From the NCBI RefSeq assembly GCF_008124625.1, contig NZ_VNHM01000004.1, positions 162,112-226,111 on the forward strand: a DNA stretch of 64,000 bases, in the 5' to 3' direction. The position numbers were made by a program, and so were the translations under genes. Numbering within the stretch: the stretch's first letter is position 1; every line of letters starts with the position of its first letter. Positions 36,118-52,371 of the stretch are shown here, piece after piece. The DNA comes from Desulfallas thermosapovorans DSM 6562. Lineage in GTDB: Bacteria > Bacillota > Desulfotomaculia > Desulfotomaculales > Desulfallaceae. The notes beneath the pieces were generated by a model that searched no databases, was not told the DNA's origin, and saw nothing but the letters and a program-made list of their open reading frames with translations.

Positions 36118-37349
36118 ATGACGTTATTCTTGATGTGCGAAATGTTGGTAAATGTTTTGCCTCCTATCGTTCCAATCTGTCGCGTTTTCTTAGATGGTTC
36201 GGGTTTCCTGTTCGTCCCGAGCAGGAATACTGGGCGGTCAGGGATGTTTCTTTTACTTTGCATGCGGGCGAGGCACTTGCCCTTATTGGACAGAATGGGG
36301 CTGGCAAGAGTACTTTGCTTAAGTTAATCACTGGCACCTTGCGTAACACCACCGGCAGCATAACCGTCAATGGGCGCATCAGTGCCATTCTTGAACTTGG
36401 CCTGGGTTTTAATCCGGAATTCACCGGCCGACAAAATGTCTATTTGGCCGGTGGCCTATTGGGCCTTTCTACACGTCAGATTGACGAAATTATCCCGGTT
36501 ATCGAAGACTTCTCCGAACTGGGTGAGTTTTTTGAACAGCCGCTGCGCGTTTATTCCAGTGGCATGCAAGCACGTCTGGCCTTTTCTGTAGCAACAGCCG
36601 TGCGCTCCGATGTGTTGATTGTTGACGAAATACTCTCGGTTGGAGATAGTTACTTCCAACATAAAAGCTTTGATAAAATAAGACAGTTTAAGGAACTGGG
36701 CACTACTATTCTGTTAGTGACTCATAGCATGGGCGATGTAAGGGCATTGTGTGACCGTGTTATTTTGCTTGACAATGGTAAAATCATAAAAGATGGCCAA
36801 CCCGATGAAGTTGTTGATTATTACAACGCGCTGATTGCCGAAAAAGAAAACGCCAAACTGAGTATAGAGCAAAAGCGGCAACGCGACGGATGGCTACTTA
36901 CCCGTTCAGGTAATTTCAAGGCAACCGTAAAAGACTTGAAATTATTGGACGGGGTCACGCAAGAGCCTGTGGACACAGCCAGAGTTGGGCAAAGGCTGGT
37001 ATTAAAGCTCACTGCTGTAATTAACGGGGATATTCCTCGTTTGGTATTGGGTTATATGCTTCGGGACAGAACGGGACATGTTGTGTGGGGCACAAATACA
37101 TGGCACACAAGGCAGGTAATCCATGACCTAAAAACAGGGGATGAAGTTGAATTTTGCTTACCTTTTACTTGTACCCTGGGACCGGGATCATATTCATTTT
37201 CTCCCGCCCTCGTAAGTTCGGACACTCATCTTGAAAACAATTATGAATGGGTTGATAATGCCCTGGTGTTTGACGTAATAAATGCAGATAAGGATACATT
37301 TATTGGCACAAATTGGCTTGACGCTGTCTTTTACATTAGCCGGAGGTAG
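36114..37349 (+). CDS. wzt: Polysaccharide export ABC ATPase with C-terminal carbohydrate-binding domain (Wzt-like)
   Basis: The 411-residue product has Walker A GQNGAGKST (about residue 60), the signature YSSGMQARLAFSVA and Walker B VLIVDE. A C-terminal beta-sandwich domain (about 265-411) has sequence such as GYMLRDRTGHVVWGTNTW, typical of Wzt proteins that bind the modified non-reducing end of the glycan. In O-antigen systems of that type, chain ends carry a cap such as a methyl group before export. The next gene encodes a methyltransferase, which fits. Confidence 0.94.
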   Translation: MNDVILDVRNVGKCFASYRSNLSRFLRWFGFPVRPEQEYWAVRDVSFTLHAGEALALIGQNGAGKSTLLKLITGTLRNTTGSITVNGRISAILELGLGFNPEFTGRQNVYLAGGLLGLSTRQIDEIIPVIEDFSELGEFFEQPLRVYSSGMQARLAFSVATAVRSDVLIVDEILSVGDSYFQHKSFDKIRQFKELGTTILLVTHSMGDVRALCDRVILLDNGKIIKDGQPDEVVDYYNALIAEKENAKLSIEQKRQRDGWLLTRSGNFKATVKDLKLLDGVTQEPVDTARVGQRLVLKLTAVINGDIPRLVLGYMLRDRTGHVVWGTNTWHTRQVIHDLKTGDEVEFCLPFTCTLGPGSYSFSPALVSSDTHLENNYEWVDNALVFDVINADKDTFIGTNWLDAVFYISRR

Positions 37350-37353
37350 GGAC

Positions 37354-38837
37354 ATGTTTGTTTCATATGCGCAAAACTTTGAGGATGTCATGCTTTGGCG
37401 TGCACTAAAGCATGTGGAAAAGGGTTTTTACATTGACATAGGTGCTCAAGATCCCGTGGTTGACTCGGTGAGCCTGGCATTTTATGAACATGGTTGGCGT
37501 GGGGTTCATATAGAACCGTCATCTTATTACGCGGATAAACTTCGTCTTGCACGCCCTGATGAAACCGTTATCCAGGCCGCCGTAGGAAGCAAGAGCGGAG
37601 TGATCAGTTTTTATGAAATTGATGAAACGGGCCTAAGCACCGGAGATGCGCAAATTGCTGAAAAACACCGGATGGCGGGTTTTAGTGTTAAGGAAACAGC
37701 AGTATCTTGCCTGCCGCTGGCAGAATTTTTAGAGCGCTACCGGGACTACCAGATTCACTGGTTAAAAATAGATGTGGAGGGTATGGAAAGCGAAGTAATC
37801 CGGGGCTGGTCTCCGTCGGAGGTTAGACCGTGGATAATTGTGGTCGAAAGCACCTTGCCTTTAACCCAAATAGAAACACATGGTGAGTGGGAGCCCATTC
37901 TCCTTGAACTTGGTTACGAATTTGTCTATTTTGATGGTTTGAACCGGTTTTATGTTTCGGGAGCTCATCAGGAGCTCAAGAAGTATTTTCGATATCCCCC
38001 AAATGTCTTTGATAGTGTTGTTTTGAGTGGAACAAGCAGTAATGTTTTTTGTGCGTTGCTAAATAATAAATTGGAGCAGCGGGAGCAAGAATTTAATGCC
38101 CGAATGGAACTAAGCAAAAAAGAAAACCAACATTTGACGGCTGCTTTGGCAGAGCAAGTAAGGAAGAACAACGAGCTGCATGATTGCGTTGAAAGGCTAA
38201 ACCATGAACGGGAAGAAATTGAGGAAAACATGAAATCTACAAACAAACGTCTTCATGAACTTGAGTCTAATCAAGTTCGGCAGGAGGCAGCTTATAGCGA
38301 ACTGCAGGCTCGGGCTGAGTGGTTAAATAATGAATGGAACTCTGCAAAAGCTAAGATTGATGCACTTAACGGTGAAATTCATCAATGGTGGATGGTGGCG
38401 GATGGGGTTAATCGTGAACTGCAGTCGGTATATGCCAGCATGTCTTGGCGCTTGACAAAGCCTTTACGGTTGGTGAACAAACTTTTAAAAAGTATCCCCG
38501 GATACATTAAAGCCACATTATTATATGCTAAATATTTACCTCGGCGTCTTGCCCGGTGGTTTCTTGAGTTAGGATTAGCCCATGTGCGTAGACACCCTAG
38601 GCGTAAAGCCTACATTAAAGGTCTCCTGGCCCGCTGGCCGCGGCTACAAGCGCAAATCTATGCTATTGCGGAAGCGCGAAATAATCAGACAACAATAAAG
38701 ACCTCCTCCCCATCTACCATAGTTCCCACTGGCAGTCTAGACCTAAGCGGTTGCCCGGCTTCAGTTAGAACAACTTACCTGCAGCTTTGGGTAGCTCGTG
38801 GCCAGGTTGTCCAAAACCGGGAAAAGGAGGGGTGCCC

Positions 38838-38841
<4 letters not shown>
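37354..38841 (+). CDS. FkbM-family methyltransferase with long coiled coil
   Basis: The ATG at 37354 sits behind GGAGGTAGGGA and starts MFVSYAQNFEDVMLWRAL; an earlier ATG at 37282 lies inside wzt. The 495-residue product has an FkbM SAM-dependent methyltransferase domain (about 1-215; DIGAQDPV, HWLKIDVEGMESEV). Heptad-rich sequence forms a coiled coil of roughly 110-140 residues (about 240-375), followed by the MSWRLTKPLR motif common in surface-glycan enzymes and a basic C-terminal tail. Its place between wzt and a multi-domain glycosyltransferase suggests it methylates, and so caps, the growing chain. Confidence 0.88.
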
Positions 38842-44609
<5,768 letters not shown>

Positions 44610-44613
<4 letters not shown>

Positions 44614-45782
44614 GGGTGGTGTTGGCAGCGGAGGCAATAAAACCGCCCCTTACCGGTATCGGCAGGTATGCTTGGGAACTGGCCACCCGTTTGCCAAATC
44701 ATAATGGCATTCAATCTGTATTGTATTTGGCGCATGGCCGTTGGAAAAGTCCGGAGGCAATTGAAAAAGTCGGGCTTAAGTATGGTGCTGAAAGAGATAG
44801 TGCGGACTGCAAAGTTGGGAATCTTTATCGCTATTTTGGCCAGAACCGGGTTGTGGGTGGAATTTATGATTTTTGGGCACCATTTCTGGCTAAAGCTAAA
44901 CTACGCAAAGCAGTTGCAGACCTTTTTCACGGGCCGAATTATTTTGTGCCGGAGGTAGATTTACCCTGTGTGGTTACGGTACATGATCTCTCCACCCTTG
45001 TTAGCCGAGACTGGCATCCGGCCCCTCGGGCGGAACGAATAAATAAAATGATGCTCAGGTCTATAGCTAACTCCAGGCTGGTCATTACCGATTCCCAGGC
45101 AATCCGGGCGGAGATGCTGTCTTACTTTGGCTTGGCGGAGGATCGGGTGGTTGCTATACCTCTAGGTGTTGATGCGACTTTCAGACCCAGGGCTACGACT
45201 TATCTACGGACGCCACTCGGAAAACTTGCCCTGCAGCCCGGTGGTTATTGCCTTTGTGTTTCTACCATTGAGCCGCGTAAGAATTTAGTACGCCTAATTA
45301 ATTCTTACCGGATGTTGCCCGCTCGTCTTCGCCATCGTTACCCCCTTGTGTTGGTGGGTGAGCCGGGATGGAACAGCCAAATCATTCACCGATCCATTAT
45401 GCAGGCTTCGCAAGAAGGATGGCTGAAATATATGGGCTTTGTTCCGCAAGATTTGCTACCCTTGCTATATGCAGGTTGCAGGCTATTTGTCTATCCCTCC
45501 CTTTACGAAGGCTTTGGGTTGCCCATTGCAGAGGCCATGGCCAGCGGAGTTCCCGTACTGACATCTAAACGTTCGTCAATGCCGGAAGTAGCGGGTGGGG
45601 CTGCGTGGCTTGTTGAGCCCGAAGACGTAGATGATCTTCGGGATGGCTTATTATCGGCGATAGAGGATGAATCCTGGCGTTCTAAAGCTGTTAAGGAAGG
45701 CCTTCGTAGAGCATCGGAATTGAACTGGGAAGCTTGTATTGCTAAAACAGTCGAGGCTTATCGGGCTGCATTAAAAAAGTGA
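44610..45782 (+). CDS. Glycosyltransferase, GT4 family
   Basis: The 390-residue product starts MRVVLAAEAIKPPLTGIGRYAWEL and keeps the WbdA/WbpY-like motifs VTVHDLSTL, STIEPRKNLVRLI and YPSLYEGFGLPIAEAMASGVPV, so it resembles mannosyl- or rhamnosyltransferases that use GDP-sugars. Its start overlaps the end of the rmd gene (ATGA). In context it probably adds D-rhamnose or D-mannose. Confidence 0.9.
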
Positions 45783-45841
45783 ATTTCATGTACTTAAAGT
45801 TTTTTGATATATGCAATCAAGAAAAAATGGGAGGACTACTT

Positions 45842-47224
45842 ATGAAAGCTGTTATTTTGGCCGGGGGTAGCGGCTCCAGGCTATGGCCTCTTAGTAGAAA
45901 CCAGTATCCGAAGCAGTTTTTAAAACTAAGAAATATGGATAAATCTATTTTCCAACTAACACTTGAAAGATGTCTTAAGCTCGCTAGATTGGCGGAAATT
46001 TACATAGTAACAAACATAAACTATAAGTTTTTAGTGCTGGGACAAATTGAGGAGCTAGGTTACAGATTCGACGAGAATCATGTTTTAGTCGAGCCGTCAG
46101 GCAAAAATACGCTTCCGGCTGTTTATTATGCTATAAAAGAAATTCAAAAACAGGGTGATGATATAGTAGTAGTTATCCCGTCTGACCAGTTGATTGACGA
46201 TGAAGAAAAATTTATCCGTACCATCAAGCAGGGTGAAAATATAGCTGGAAAATATTTAATTACTTACGGGATACGTCCAAACAAGCCACATACAGGTTAC
46301 GGTTATATTAAGCCTGCATTGCCTTTGGAGCAAGGTTATACAGTAGATGAATTTAAAGAAAAACCAGATTATGAAACAGCGCTGAATTACGTAGAAAATG
46401 GTTATTTGTGGAACAGTGGTATGTTTATGTTCCGTACGGATATTTTTACAGAAGAAGTAAAACGGTTTAACCCAGAAGTCTATGAGGCTTTTAAATCAAG
46501 CGATATTAATGAAATATATGAGAGAACACCAAATATATCCATAGATTACGGTGTTATGGAAAAGACTGAACGGGTGGCGGTTATTCCTTTAAACATTAGG
46601 TGGAGTGACCTGGGGAGTTTTGATGCTTTTTATGAAAGATTTGACAGAGATGAAAACGGAAATATTGCTTTTAATGGTGATATATTAATTGATTCATCAA
46701 ATAATCTTCTCTACACCAATAAGGATAAAACCGTAGCGTTAATTGGTGTTGAGGATTTAATTGTGGTTGATCAAAAAGATGCGTTGTTATTATGTAAAAA
46801 AGACCAATCACAAAAAGTTAAAGAAGTTGTTGACCGGTTAAAGAATACCAATAACCCGAGGGTGGATTTTCATTTGACCACTTACCGGCCCTGGGGTTCC
46901 TATACGATTTTAGAGGAAGGGCTGTTTTATAAAATAAAGCGCATCACTGTTTTGCCGGGGAAAAAATTGAGTTATCAACTTCACCATCACCGTAGCGAAC
47001 ACTGGATCGTGGTCAAGGGAACAGCCATGGTTACCGTGGAAGGTGTTGAGTCTTTCGTTAGAAGCGGTGAAAGCACTTTTGTAAAAACAGGGTACAAACA
47101 CCGTTTGGAGAACCCTGGGAAGGTTTCGCTGGAGGTAATAGAGGTGCAGCTTGGCGAGTATTTGGAAGAAGACGATATAGTCCGGTTTGATGATGATTTT
47201 GGCAGGGCGACTAGTAATTCTTGA
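45842..47224 (+). CDS. manC: Mannose-1-phosphate guanylyltransferase / mannose-6-phosphate isomerase (type II)
   Basis: The ATG at 45842 was chosen for its upstream GGGAGG and for the motif start MKAVILAGGSGSRLWPLSR; a GTG at 45779 is also in frame. The 460-residue product has the GDP-mannose pyrophosphorylase domain (about 1-330) with that nucleotidyl motif. A C-terminal cupin domain (RPWGSYTILEEG, LHHHRSEHWIVVKG) in this family isomerises fructose-6-phosphate to mannose-6-phosphate. It supplies GDP-mannose for Gmd. From here on the sequence is visibly more AT-rich than the genes at 24-30 kb. Confidence 0.95.
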   Translation: MKAVILAGGSGSRLWPLSRNQYPKQFLKLRNMDKSIFQLTLERCLKLARLAEIYIVTNINYKFLVLGQIEELGYRFDENHVLVEPSGKNTLPAVYYAIKEIQKQGDDIVVVIPSDQLIDDEEKFIRTIKQGENIAGKYLITYGIRPNKPHTGYGYIKPALPLEQGYTVDEFKEKPDYETALNYVENGYLWNSGMFMFRTDIFTEEVKRFNPEVYEAFKSSDINEIYERTPNISIDYGVMEKTERVAVIPLNIRWSDLGSFDAFYERFDRDENGNIAFNGDILIDSSNNLLYTNKDKTVALIGVEDLIVVDQKDALLLCKKDQSQKVKEVVDRLKNTNNPRVDFHLTTYRPWGSYTILEEGLFYKIKRITVLPGKKLSYQLHHHRSEHWIVVKGTAMVTVEGVESFVRSGESTFVKTGYKHRLENPGKVSLEVIEVQLGEYLEEDDIVRFDDDFGRATSNS

Positions 47225-47376
47225 TTTTGAGATGCAGATGCTTCTGTTTAATTAGACCGTACTATATAAGGCGCAAAAATTGATTTGAGCTGTATGAGTA
47301 AAGCTAGCGCACAAAAGACGTTTCTTTTAATAGCATTCAGTTGCCCGATTTTCGTTGGACGAACGGAGGAATTTTA

Positions 47377-48021
47377 TTGAAAATTTCCGGTGGTCTTACT
47401 GAAAAAGGTGTGGTTGTAGGTAATTGTTATGATAAATATGGCTCGCGTAACCCTATAGCGCGACGGTTGATAAAAGGTTTTGAATCTGCATTGACGGAGC
47501 TGGTAGACAAGGTAAAACCGTCTAATATTCACGAAGTGGGCTGTGGGGAGGGTTATTGGACATTACGCTGGCTAGAACAGGGTATTGCAGTACGCGGTAG
47601 TGACTTTTCAGAGAAAGTTATTGAGTTGGCGCGTATGAATGCGCTGGAGCGAAACCTTTCCCCAGAGGTTTTTAAGATTCGTAGTATCTATGATTTGGAT
47701 TCTGCGTCCGATGCTGCGGAATTAGTTGTATGTTGCGAAGTGCTAGAACATTTGGAAAGGCCCCAGGATGGTTTGCAGCGTTTGCAGTTGGTTGCTAACC
47801 CTTACCTCATTGTAAGTGTACCGTGCGAGCCTATTTGGAGTATTATGAATATAGTCAGAGGCAAGTATTTAAGAAATTTGGGCAATACTCCGGGTCATAT
47901 TCAACGTTGGTCGCGGAGTAAGTTTATACAACTTGTTTCCCGTTATTTCGATATAGAGGAGGTTCGCAAGCCTGTTCCGTGGACAATGCTGTTATGCCGC
48001 TGCCGTTCACGGCTTGCCTGA
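47377..48021 (+). CDS. Class I SAM-dependent methyltransferase
   Basis: TTG 47377 follows GGAGGA by seven to eight bases and gives 214 residues; TTG 47341 would add 12. The SAM-binding motif I is HEVGCGEGYWTLRWL, and motif IV is ELVVCCEVLEHLERP. It resembles ubiG/COQ5-type small methyltransferases found in glycan clusters. The target, either a sugar or a lipid carrier, is not known. It starts a subgroup with the flippase-like and GT-C-like genes. Confidence 0.83.
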   Translation: MKISGGLTEKGVVVGNCYDKYGSRNPIARRLIKGFESALTELVDKVKPSNIHEVGCGEGYWTLRWLEQGIAVRGSDFSEKVIELARMNALERNLSPEVFKIRSIYDLDSASDAAELVVCCEVLEHLERPQDGLQRLQLVANPYLIVSVPCEPIWSIMNIVRGKYLRNLGNTPGHIQRWSRSKFIQLVSRYFDIEEVRKPVPWTMLLCRCRSRLA

Positions 48022-48027
48022 ACTATA

Positions 48028-48939
48028 ATGTCTAAGTTCATGAAACGGTTGCTCCACTTGGTTGGGGGAGCATTTGGTGCCCTCGGTGTTGTGTTTGTTA
48101 TTATAAAACTGGTGGAATACGGTGATCAAATTGAATACTCAAAGTTTGATGCCGGTACGTTAATTTCGTTGTTCGGCCTGACGGTGGCATACGGAATAGC
48201 TAATCTTTTGCTGGCGTTTGCTTGGCGTGACCTATTGAATCATTTTGGCATAAATGCAAATGCACGTTGGACTGTCCGAGTTTATGGAATATCTCAGCTC
48301 GCAAAATATGTACCTGGGAATATCTTTCACCTTGCTGGGCGGCAGGCGGTCGGTGTGGCGGCGGGATTGCCTGCCTGGCCATTGGCAAAATCGGCATTAT
48401 GGGAGTTGGGCGTAATTTCAATTACCGGCAGCTTATTTGCTCTTCTAGTTCTACCTTTTTTGGTGGGCAAAATAACGGGCTTGACGGCATTATTAATCTT
48501 TCTCATCTCTGTCTTGGTTTGTGTGTATCTTGCGTATCGTTGGCTTAGCTATTGGGTTGCGAGGTCCATGGGTATGTATGTCGTTTTTCTTGCGTTGTCG
48601 GGGACCGTTTTTGCTATTGTCTTATATCTTATTGTTCCTACTGGCTCAGCTATTAATTCTGTTTTTACGGGTATCTGCGGCGCATATGTGGTTTCCTGGC
48701 TGGCTGGATTGGTGACACCGGGTGCGCCAGCTGGTGCTGGTGTTAGGGAGTTTGTGTTGTTTGCGATATTACATACTGTGGTCAGTGAGGCTGATTTGCT
48801 TGCCGCCATTGTGCTTGGGCGAAGCGTGACTGTGGTTGGGGATGTGGTTTATTATTTAATCGCGGTTATTATGCGAACAAAAGGGTTTGATGCCAGTGCC
48901 AATGGACTAAGTTCAGGAAATCAGAGCAGTAACCCATAA
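48028..48939 (+). CDS. Flippase-like multi-pass membrane protein (COG0392-like)
   Basis: The 303-residue product has seven to eight hydrophobic helices and resembles the membrane part of lysylphosphatidylglycerol synthases, a group often annotated as flippase-like domain proteins. The typical segment RVYGISQLAKYVPGNIFHLAGR is present, as is GLVTPGAPAGAGVREFVLF near the C-terminus. Such proteins accompany dolichol-phosphate-mannose-type GT2 enzymes and GT-C proteins, as here. It may help move lipid-linked monosaccharides across the membrane, but that is inference. Confidence 0.8.
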   Translation: MSKFMKRLLHLVGGAFGALGVVFVIIKLVEYGDQIEYSKFDAGTLISLFGLTVAYGIANLLLAFAWRDLLNHFGINANARWTVRVYGISQLAKYVPGNIFHLAGRQAVGVAAGLPAWPLAKSALWELGVISITGSLFALLVLPFLVGKITGLTALLIFLISVLVCVYLAYRWLSYWVARSMGMYVVFLALSGTVFAIVLYLIVPTGSAINSVFTGICGAYVVSWLAGLVTPGAPAGAGVREFVLFAILHTVVSEADLLAAIVLGRSVTVVGDVVYYLIAVIMRTKGFDASANGLSSGNQSSNP

Positions 48940-48999
48940 AACGATAAGAATGTTTGGAACTAATTCTCTATATAAATCAATTCACAAAGGGAGTCGGCT

Positions 49000-51279
49000 A
49001 TGTTTATAAAGAGTAAATGGTCAGCTATTACGGCCTATTGCATTGCACTTTTAATAATTTTGACTGTTTATGGTGCAATTCCATTTTTGTCGGTTCCCAC
49101 ACTAGCACAAGTAGTATGGGCTTCAGGGTTTGCCGAGTCCTTTGTTAATGCGGGTTGGCCATCCATAAAAGCATTTAATTTTGGTTTGCCCGATAATGCC
49201 GCAATTGCTTTCGGTCTCGCCGGAGCATTCTTGCAAAGCACATTCATTGCCATTTTTGGCATGCACCCGGCGGATGCATATGCTATGGGTGCCGTTTTGT
49301 GGCTTGCATTGTCTCTTTGGGGGGCGATCAGGCTTTGCCAATTTCTTGGCACCAGTTTCGCGCTAGGCTCTTTTTTATCGTTAATATATCTTACTCTACC
49401 AATTGTTTGGCGGCACGATATTTTTTCAATGCTCTCTTTTGGCTTTGCATTGTTGCCTCTATATCTGTATCTGGCGTTCAGGGTGATCTATGATTTGCCT
49501 AAAACAAGATTGTATTCAAGGTATTGGTTGATCACAGTCTTTAAATTTATTGCAGTCTCATTGCTTTCCGTGTTTATGGATGGGTATACATTTGTAATGT
49601 TTTTTGCTGCTTGTGGGCTCATTTGGTTTGTAGCATTTATACGTGAAGATGTTAAAAGAAAGTTACTTGTTTATCAGTCACTGCCGGTCATTTTACTCTC
49701 TGCGTTAGTCTCCTATTTGCTTTACACACTTTATGTCGGAACTTCCGAGTATTCCCCATCCCCTATGAGTTTCTTCCGTGGATGGGGGGTTGATCTGGTG
49801 ATGTTGTTAATTCCAAGCCAGGGGGTTGCATGGCTGTGGGATGCACTGGGAATAAGTGTTCCACGTAGTAGTAATGATTTCTTTGGCGATGCTTCAGTAT
49901 GGATGACAACCTTTGCGCTTCCTTTAATTATTGTTGGTGTAGTTGGCTATTGCTTTGCAAGAAGGAATCGTTACGCTCTTCCATTGCTGCTGGTAGCCTT
50001 AATAGGGTTTTATTTTTCTCTTGGCCCGTCTTTAAAGGTGAATTCTGTTCGTCCTGTCGATGAGAACGGGAAGGTTCTGGTGCAAGGGCAGTTGATGCCT
50101 CCTGAGGCTGCATTAATACCAACAGGTAATGCGATCATTTACGAACATGTGCCTGGTTTTAATAGTATGCGTGCAACTTATCGCTGGTCGGGGTTGATGT
50201 TTACAGCACTTTGGGGTCTTTCAGTACTCTTCATAATATCAATGTCGTCAACTTATACAGGCTATTTTATAAGTAGCATAATTATAGCTTTCTTAATTAT
50301 TTCCAACCTTCCGGATATTCCAAACAGGTTAAAACAAGGAATAAATTATCACATTGCAATGCACCAGATGGATACTGATTTCGCTCCCTTAGCAGATTAT
50401 TTAGGAAAGGAGGCAAGAGTCTTTTTTGCACCACCGGGTAACGATTTTATTGTAAATTATCTGGCCGCAACTGGTAACTACCGCGCTTTTAATATTGGAG
50501 GAGACAAAAATCTTGAAATGGCTCGAAAAGCCTGGCCCCAGCCTATTAAGCAAATGCAACTTTTCAATCCGGGTCCATATTTTGTTGAAGAGCTAAAAAT
50601 TATTCTTCTGGATGATATAGCTGACTATGTGGTTATACCATATTTCGATATGCTTTGGGGTGCACATGCTTGGCCTCCTAATAGAAATGAAATTATTACT
50701 CGAAAGGAAAAGTTTTCGCATGTGGTTGATATTTTTGAAAAAGACTCTTTGTTTAATGTAAAGAATGAGAAATTATATGCAATAATTTCACTTTCCCCAG
50801 ATGCAAATATGCAACACATTCAATCAGCCTTACGCGAGGCCTCTCGGATATACAATTGCCAGCCGCCGAAATGCTTGCACTGGGAGGCAGAACATGAAAA
50901 CATCCCCATGAAAGTAGGAAAACAGGTATCGAATGCAGTACGTTCAACTGGTCAATCCGGGTTTTTGGTATATGGGCCGTATAAAACTATGAATGCAGGG
51001 AGTTACATGCTCGAATTGCGTGGTATGATCAATTCAACCAACGGAAGGGTGATTACGGATGTGGTAGGTGATAAAGGACAGCATACTTTCGCGCGTTTTG
51101 AAGGGGTGGATGGTGTGAATTTGGGTGATGAGACTGTCTTGCTCAATAAGAAAGTGGTGCTCGATAAGGCGGTTAGTGATTTGGAAGTGCGGGTTTGGGT
51201 GGACGAGCTGGTGGACATTGAGTTAACCGGTTATTCACTAATCCCCATCGATGACAACGAAAATCCTTCTTTATTATAA
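49000..51279 (+). CDS. Large multi-pass membrane protein, GT-C/YfhO-like
   Basis: The 759-residue product has about eleven to twelve membrane helices in residues 1-460 and an extracytoplasmic C-terminal region of about 300 residues. The layout (early short loop, helices, then an outer domain) is that of GT-C glycosyltransferases that use polyprenyl-phosphate sugars, or YfhO-like proteins. No decisive catalytic motif was assigned. It lies between a flippase-like gene and a dolichol-phosphate-mannose-synthase-like gene, the set needed to decorate a surface polymer outside the membrane. Confidence 0.7.
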   Translation: MFIKSKWSAITAYCIALLIILTVYGAIPFLSVPTLAQVVWASGFAESFVNAGWPSIKAFNFGLPDNAAIAFGLAGAFLQSTFIAIFGMHPADAYAMGAVLWLALSLWGAIRLCQFLGTSFALGSFLSLIYLTLPIVWRHDIFSMLSFGFALLPLYLYLAFRVIYDLPKTRLYSRYWLITVFKFIAVSLLSVFMDGYTFVMFFAACGLIWFVAFIREDVKRKLLVYQSLPVILLSALVSYLLYTLYVGTSEYSPSPMSFFRGWGVDLVMLLIPSQGVAWLWDALGISVPRSSNDFFGDASVWMTTFALPLIIVGVVGYCFARRNRYALPLLLVALIGFYFSLGPSLKVNSVRPVDENGKVLVQGQLMPPEAALIPTGNAIIYEHVPGFNSMRATYRWSGLMFTALWGLSVLFIISMSSTYTGYFISSIIIAFLIISNLPDIPNRLKQGINYHIAMHQMDTDFAPLADYLGKEARVFFAPPGNDFIVNYLAATGNYRAFNIGGDKNLEMARKAWPQPIKQMQLFNPGPYFVEELKIILLDDIADYVVIPYFDMLWGAHAWPPNRNEIITRKEKFSHVVDIFEKDSLFNVKNEKLYAIISLSPDANMQHIQSALREASRIYNCQPPKCLHWEAEHENIPMKVGKQVSNAVRSTGQSGFLVYGPYKTMNAGSYMLELRGMINSTNGRVITDVVGDKGQHTFARFEGVDGVNLGDETVLLNKKVVLDKAVSDLEVRVWVDELVDIELTGYSLIPIDDNENPSLL

Positions 51280-51342
51280 TAACTTTATGTATAACAGCAG
51301 GGGCGATAATAAAATTAATATGTGTTTAAAGGGCTGATTAAA

Positions 51343-52371
51343 ATGAAAAAGCTTATAGTGCAGATTCCTTGTTATAATGAAGAAAAAACATTGCCTTTAA
51401 CAGTGGCTGATATACCCAGAAAAATACCCGGTATTGATAAGGTCGAAATTTTGATTATCGATGACGGAAGTTCTGATAAAACAGTAGAGGTAGCAAGGGA
51501 AATCGGTGTGGATCATATTGTGAGTTTCCCTAAAAATAAAGGACTGGCCAGGGCATTTGCAGCAGGATTGAACGCTTGCTTGAGGTTGGGAGCAGACATT
51601 ATTGTAAATACAGATGGGGATAACCAGTATAACGGTGCGGATATTCCCAAACTGATTAGGCCGATTTTAGAGGGCAGGGCTGAAATTGTAATTGGAGATA
51701 GACAGGTAGAAACCATAGATCATTTTTCAAAAACAAAAATTATGTTGCAAAAACTAGGTAGTTGGGTAGTTAGAAAAGCATCGTCCACAGATGTTCCCGA
51801 CACCACAAGCGGGTTCAGGGCTTATAGCCGGGACGCTGCTTTACAGATTAACGTGACATCTGATTACACGTATACTTTGGAAACCATTATCTCTGCCGGC
51901 CATCGAAGGATGGGAATAGAATCCGTTCCCATATCTACCAACGAAAAGCTCAGGGAATCGAGATTGTTTAGTAGCATAAGAAAATATGTATCACGGTCGG
52001 CAGCAACCATTATTAGAATATATACCATGTATCAACCATTAAAAGTCTTTATGGGCATGGGTATATTTTCCATGATACTAGGTTCAATAATCGGTATCAG
52101 ATATTTGGTGTTTTATTTTATGGGGCAAGGCATAGGACATATACAGTCATTAATTCTTATGGCCGTACTTCTTATTATGGGATTCCAATTAATTATTTTT
52201 GGGATGTTAGCTGATTTAATAGCCAACAATAGAAAGTTAAATGAGCAGATTTTAACCAAGGTGAGAAAAATAGATGCTGATATTAATAAGGGTAATTCAT
52301 TATACTTAAGTAGTATGCAAAAAGGAATAGAACTTATCCAGTTAAGGAGGAAAACGGGGGAAAGTAAATGA
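51343..52371 (+). CDS. GT2 glycosyltransferase, polyprenyl-phosphate-sugar synthase-like
   Basis: The ATG at 51343 starts MKKLIVQIPCYNEEKTLP; the in-frame GTG at 51322 adds seven residues and has no better site. The 342-residue product has the GT-A nucleotide-binding IIDDGSSDKT and the metal motif NTDGDNQY. Two C-terminal membrane helices (about 235-300) follow, as in DPM1/GtrB-like enzymes. It probably loads a sugar onto undecaprenyl phosphate for the GT-C-like protein. Its stop overlaps the next start (ATGA). Confidence 0.88.
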   Translation: MKKLIVQIPCYNEEKTLPLTVADIPRKIPGIDKVEILIIDDGSSDKTVEVAREIGVDHIVSFPKNKGLARAFAAGLNACLRLGADIIVNTDGDNQYNGADIPKLIRPILEGRAEIVIGDRQVETIDHFSKTKIMLQKLGSWVVRKASSTDVPDTTSGFRAYSRDAALQINVTSDYTYTLETIISAGHRRMGIESVPISTNEKLRESRLFSSIRKYVSRSAATIIRIYTMYQPLKVFMGMGIFSMILGSIIGIRYLVFYFMGQGIGHIQSLILMAVLLIMGFQLIIFGMLADLIANNRKLNEQILTKVRKIDADINKGNSLYLSSMQKGIELIQLRRKTGESK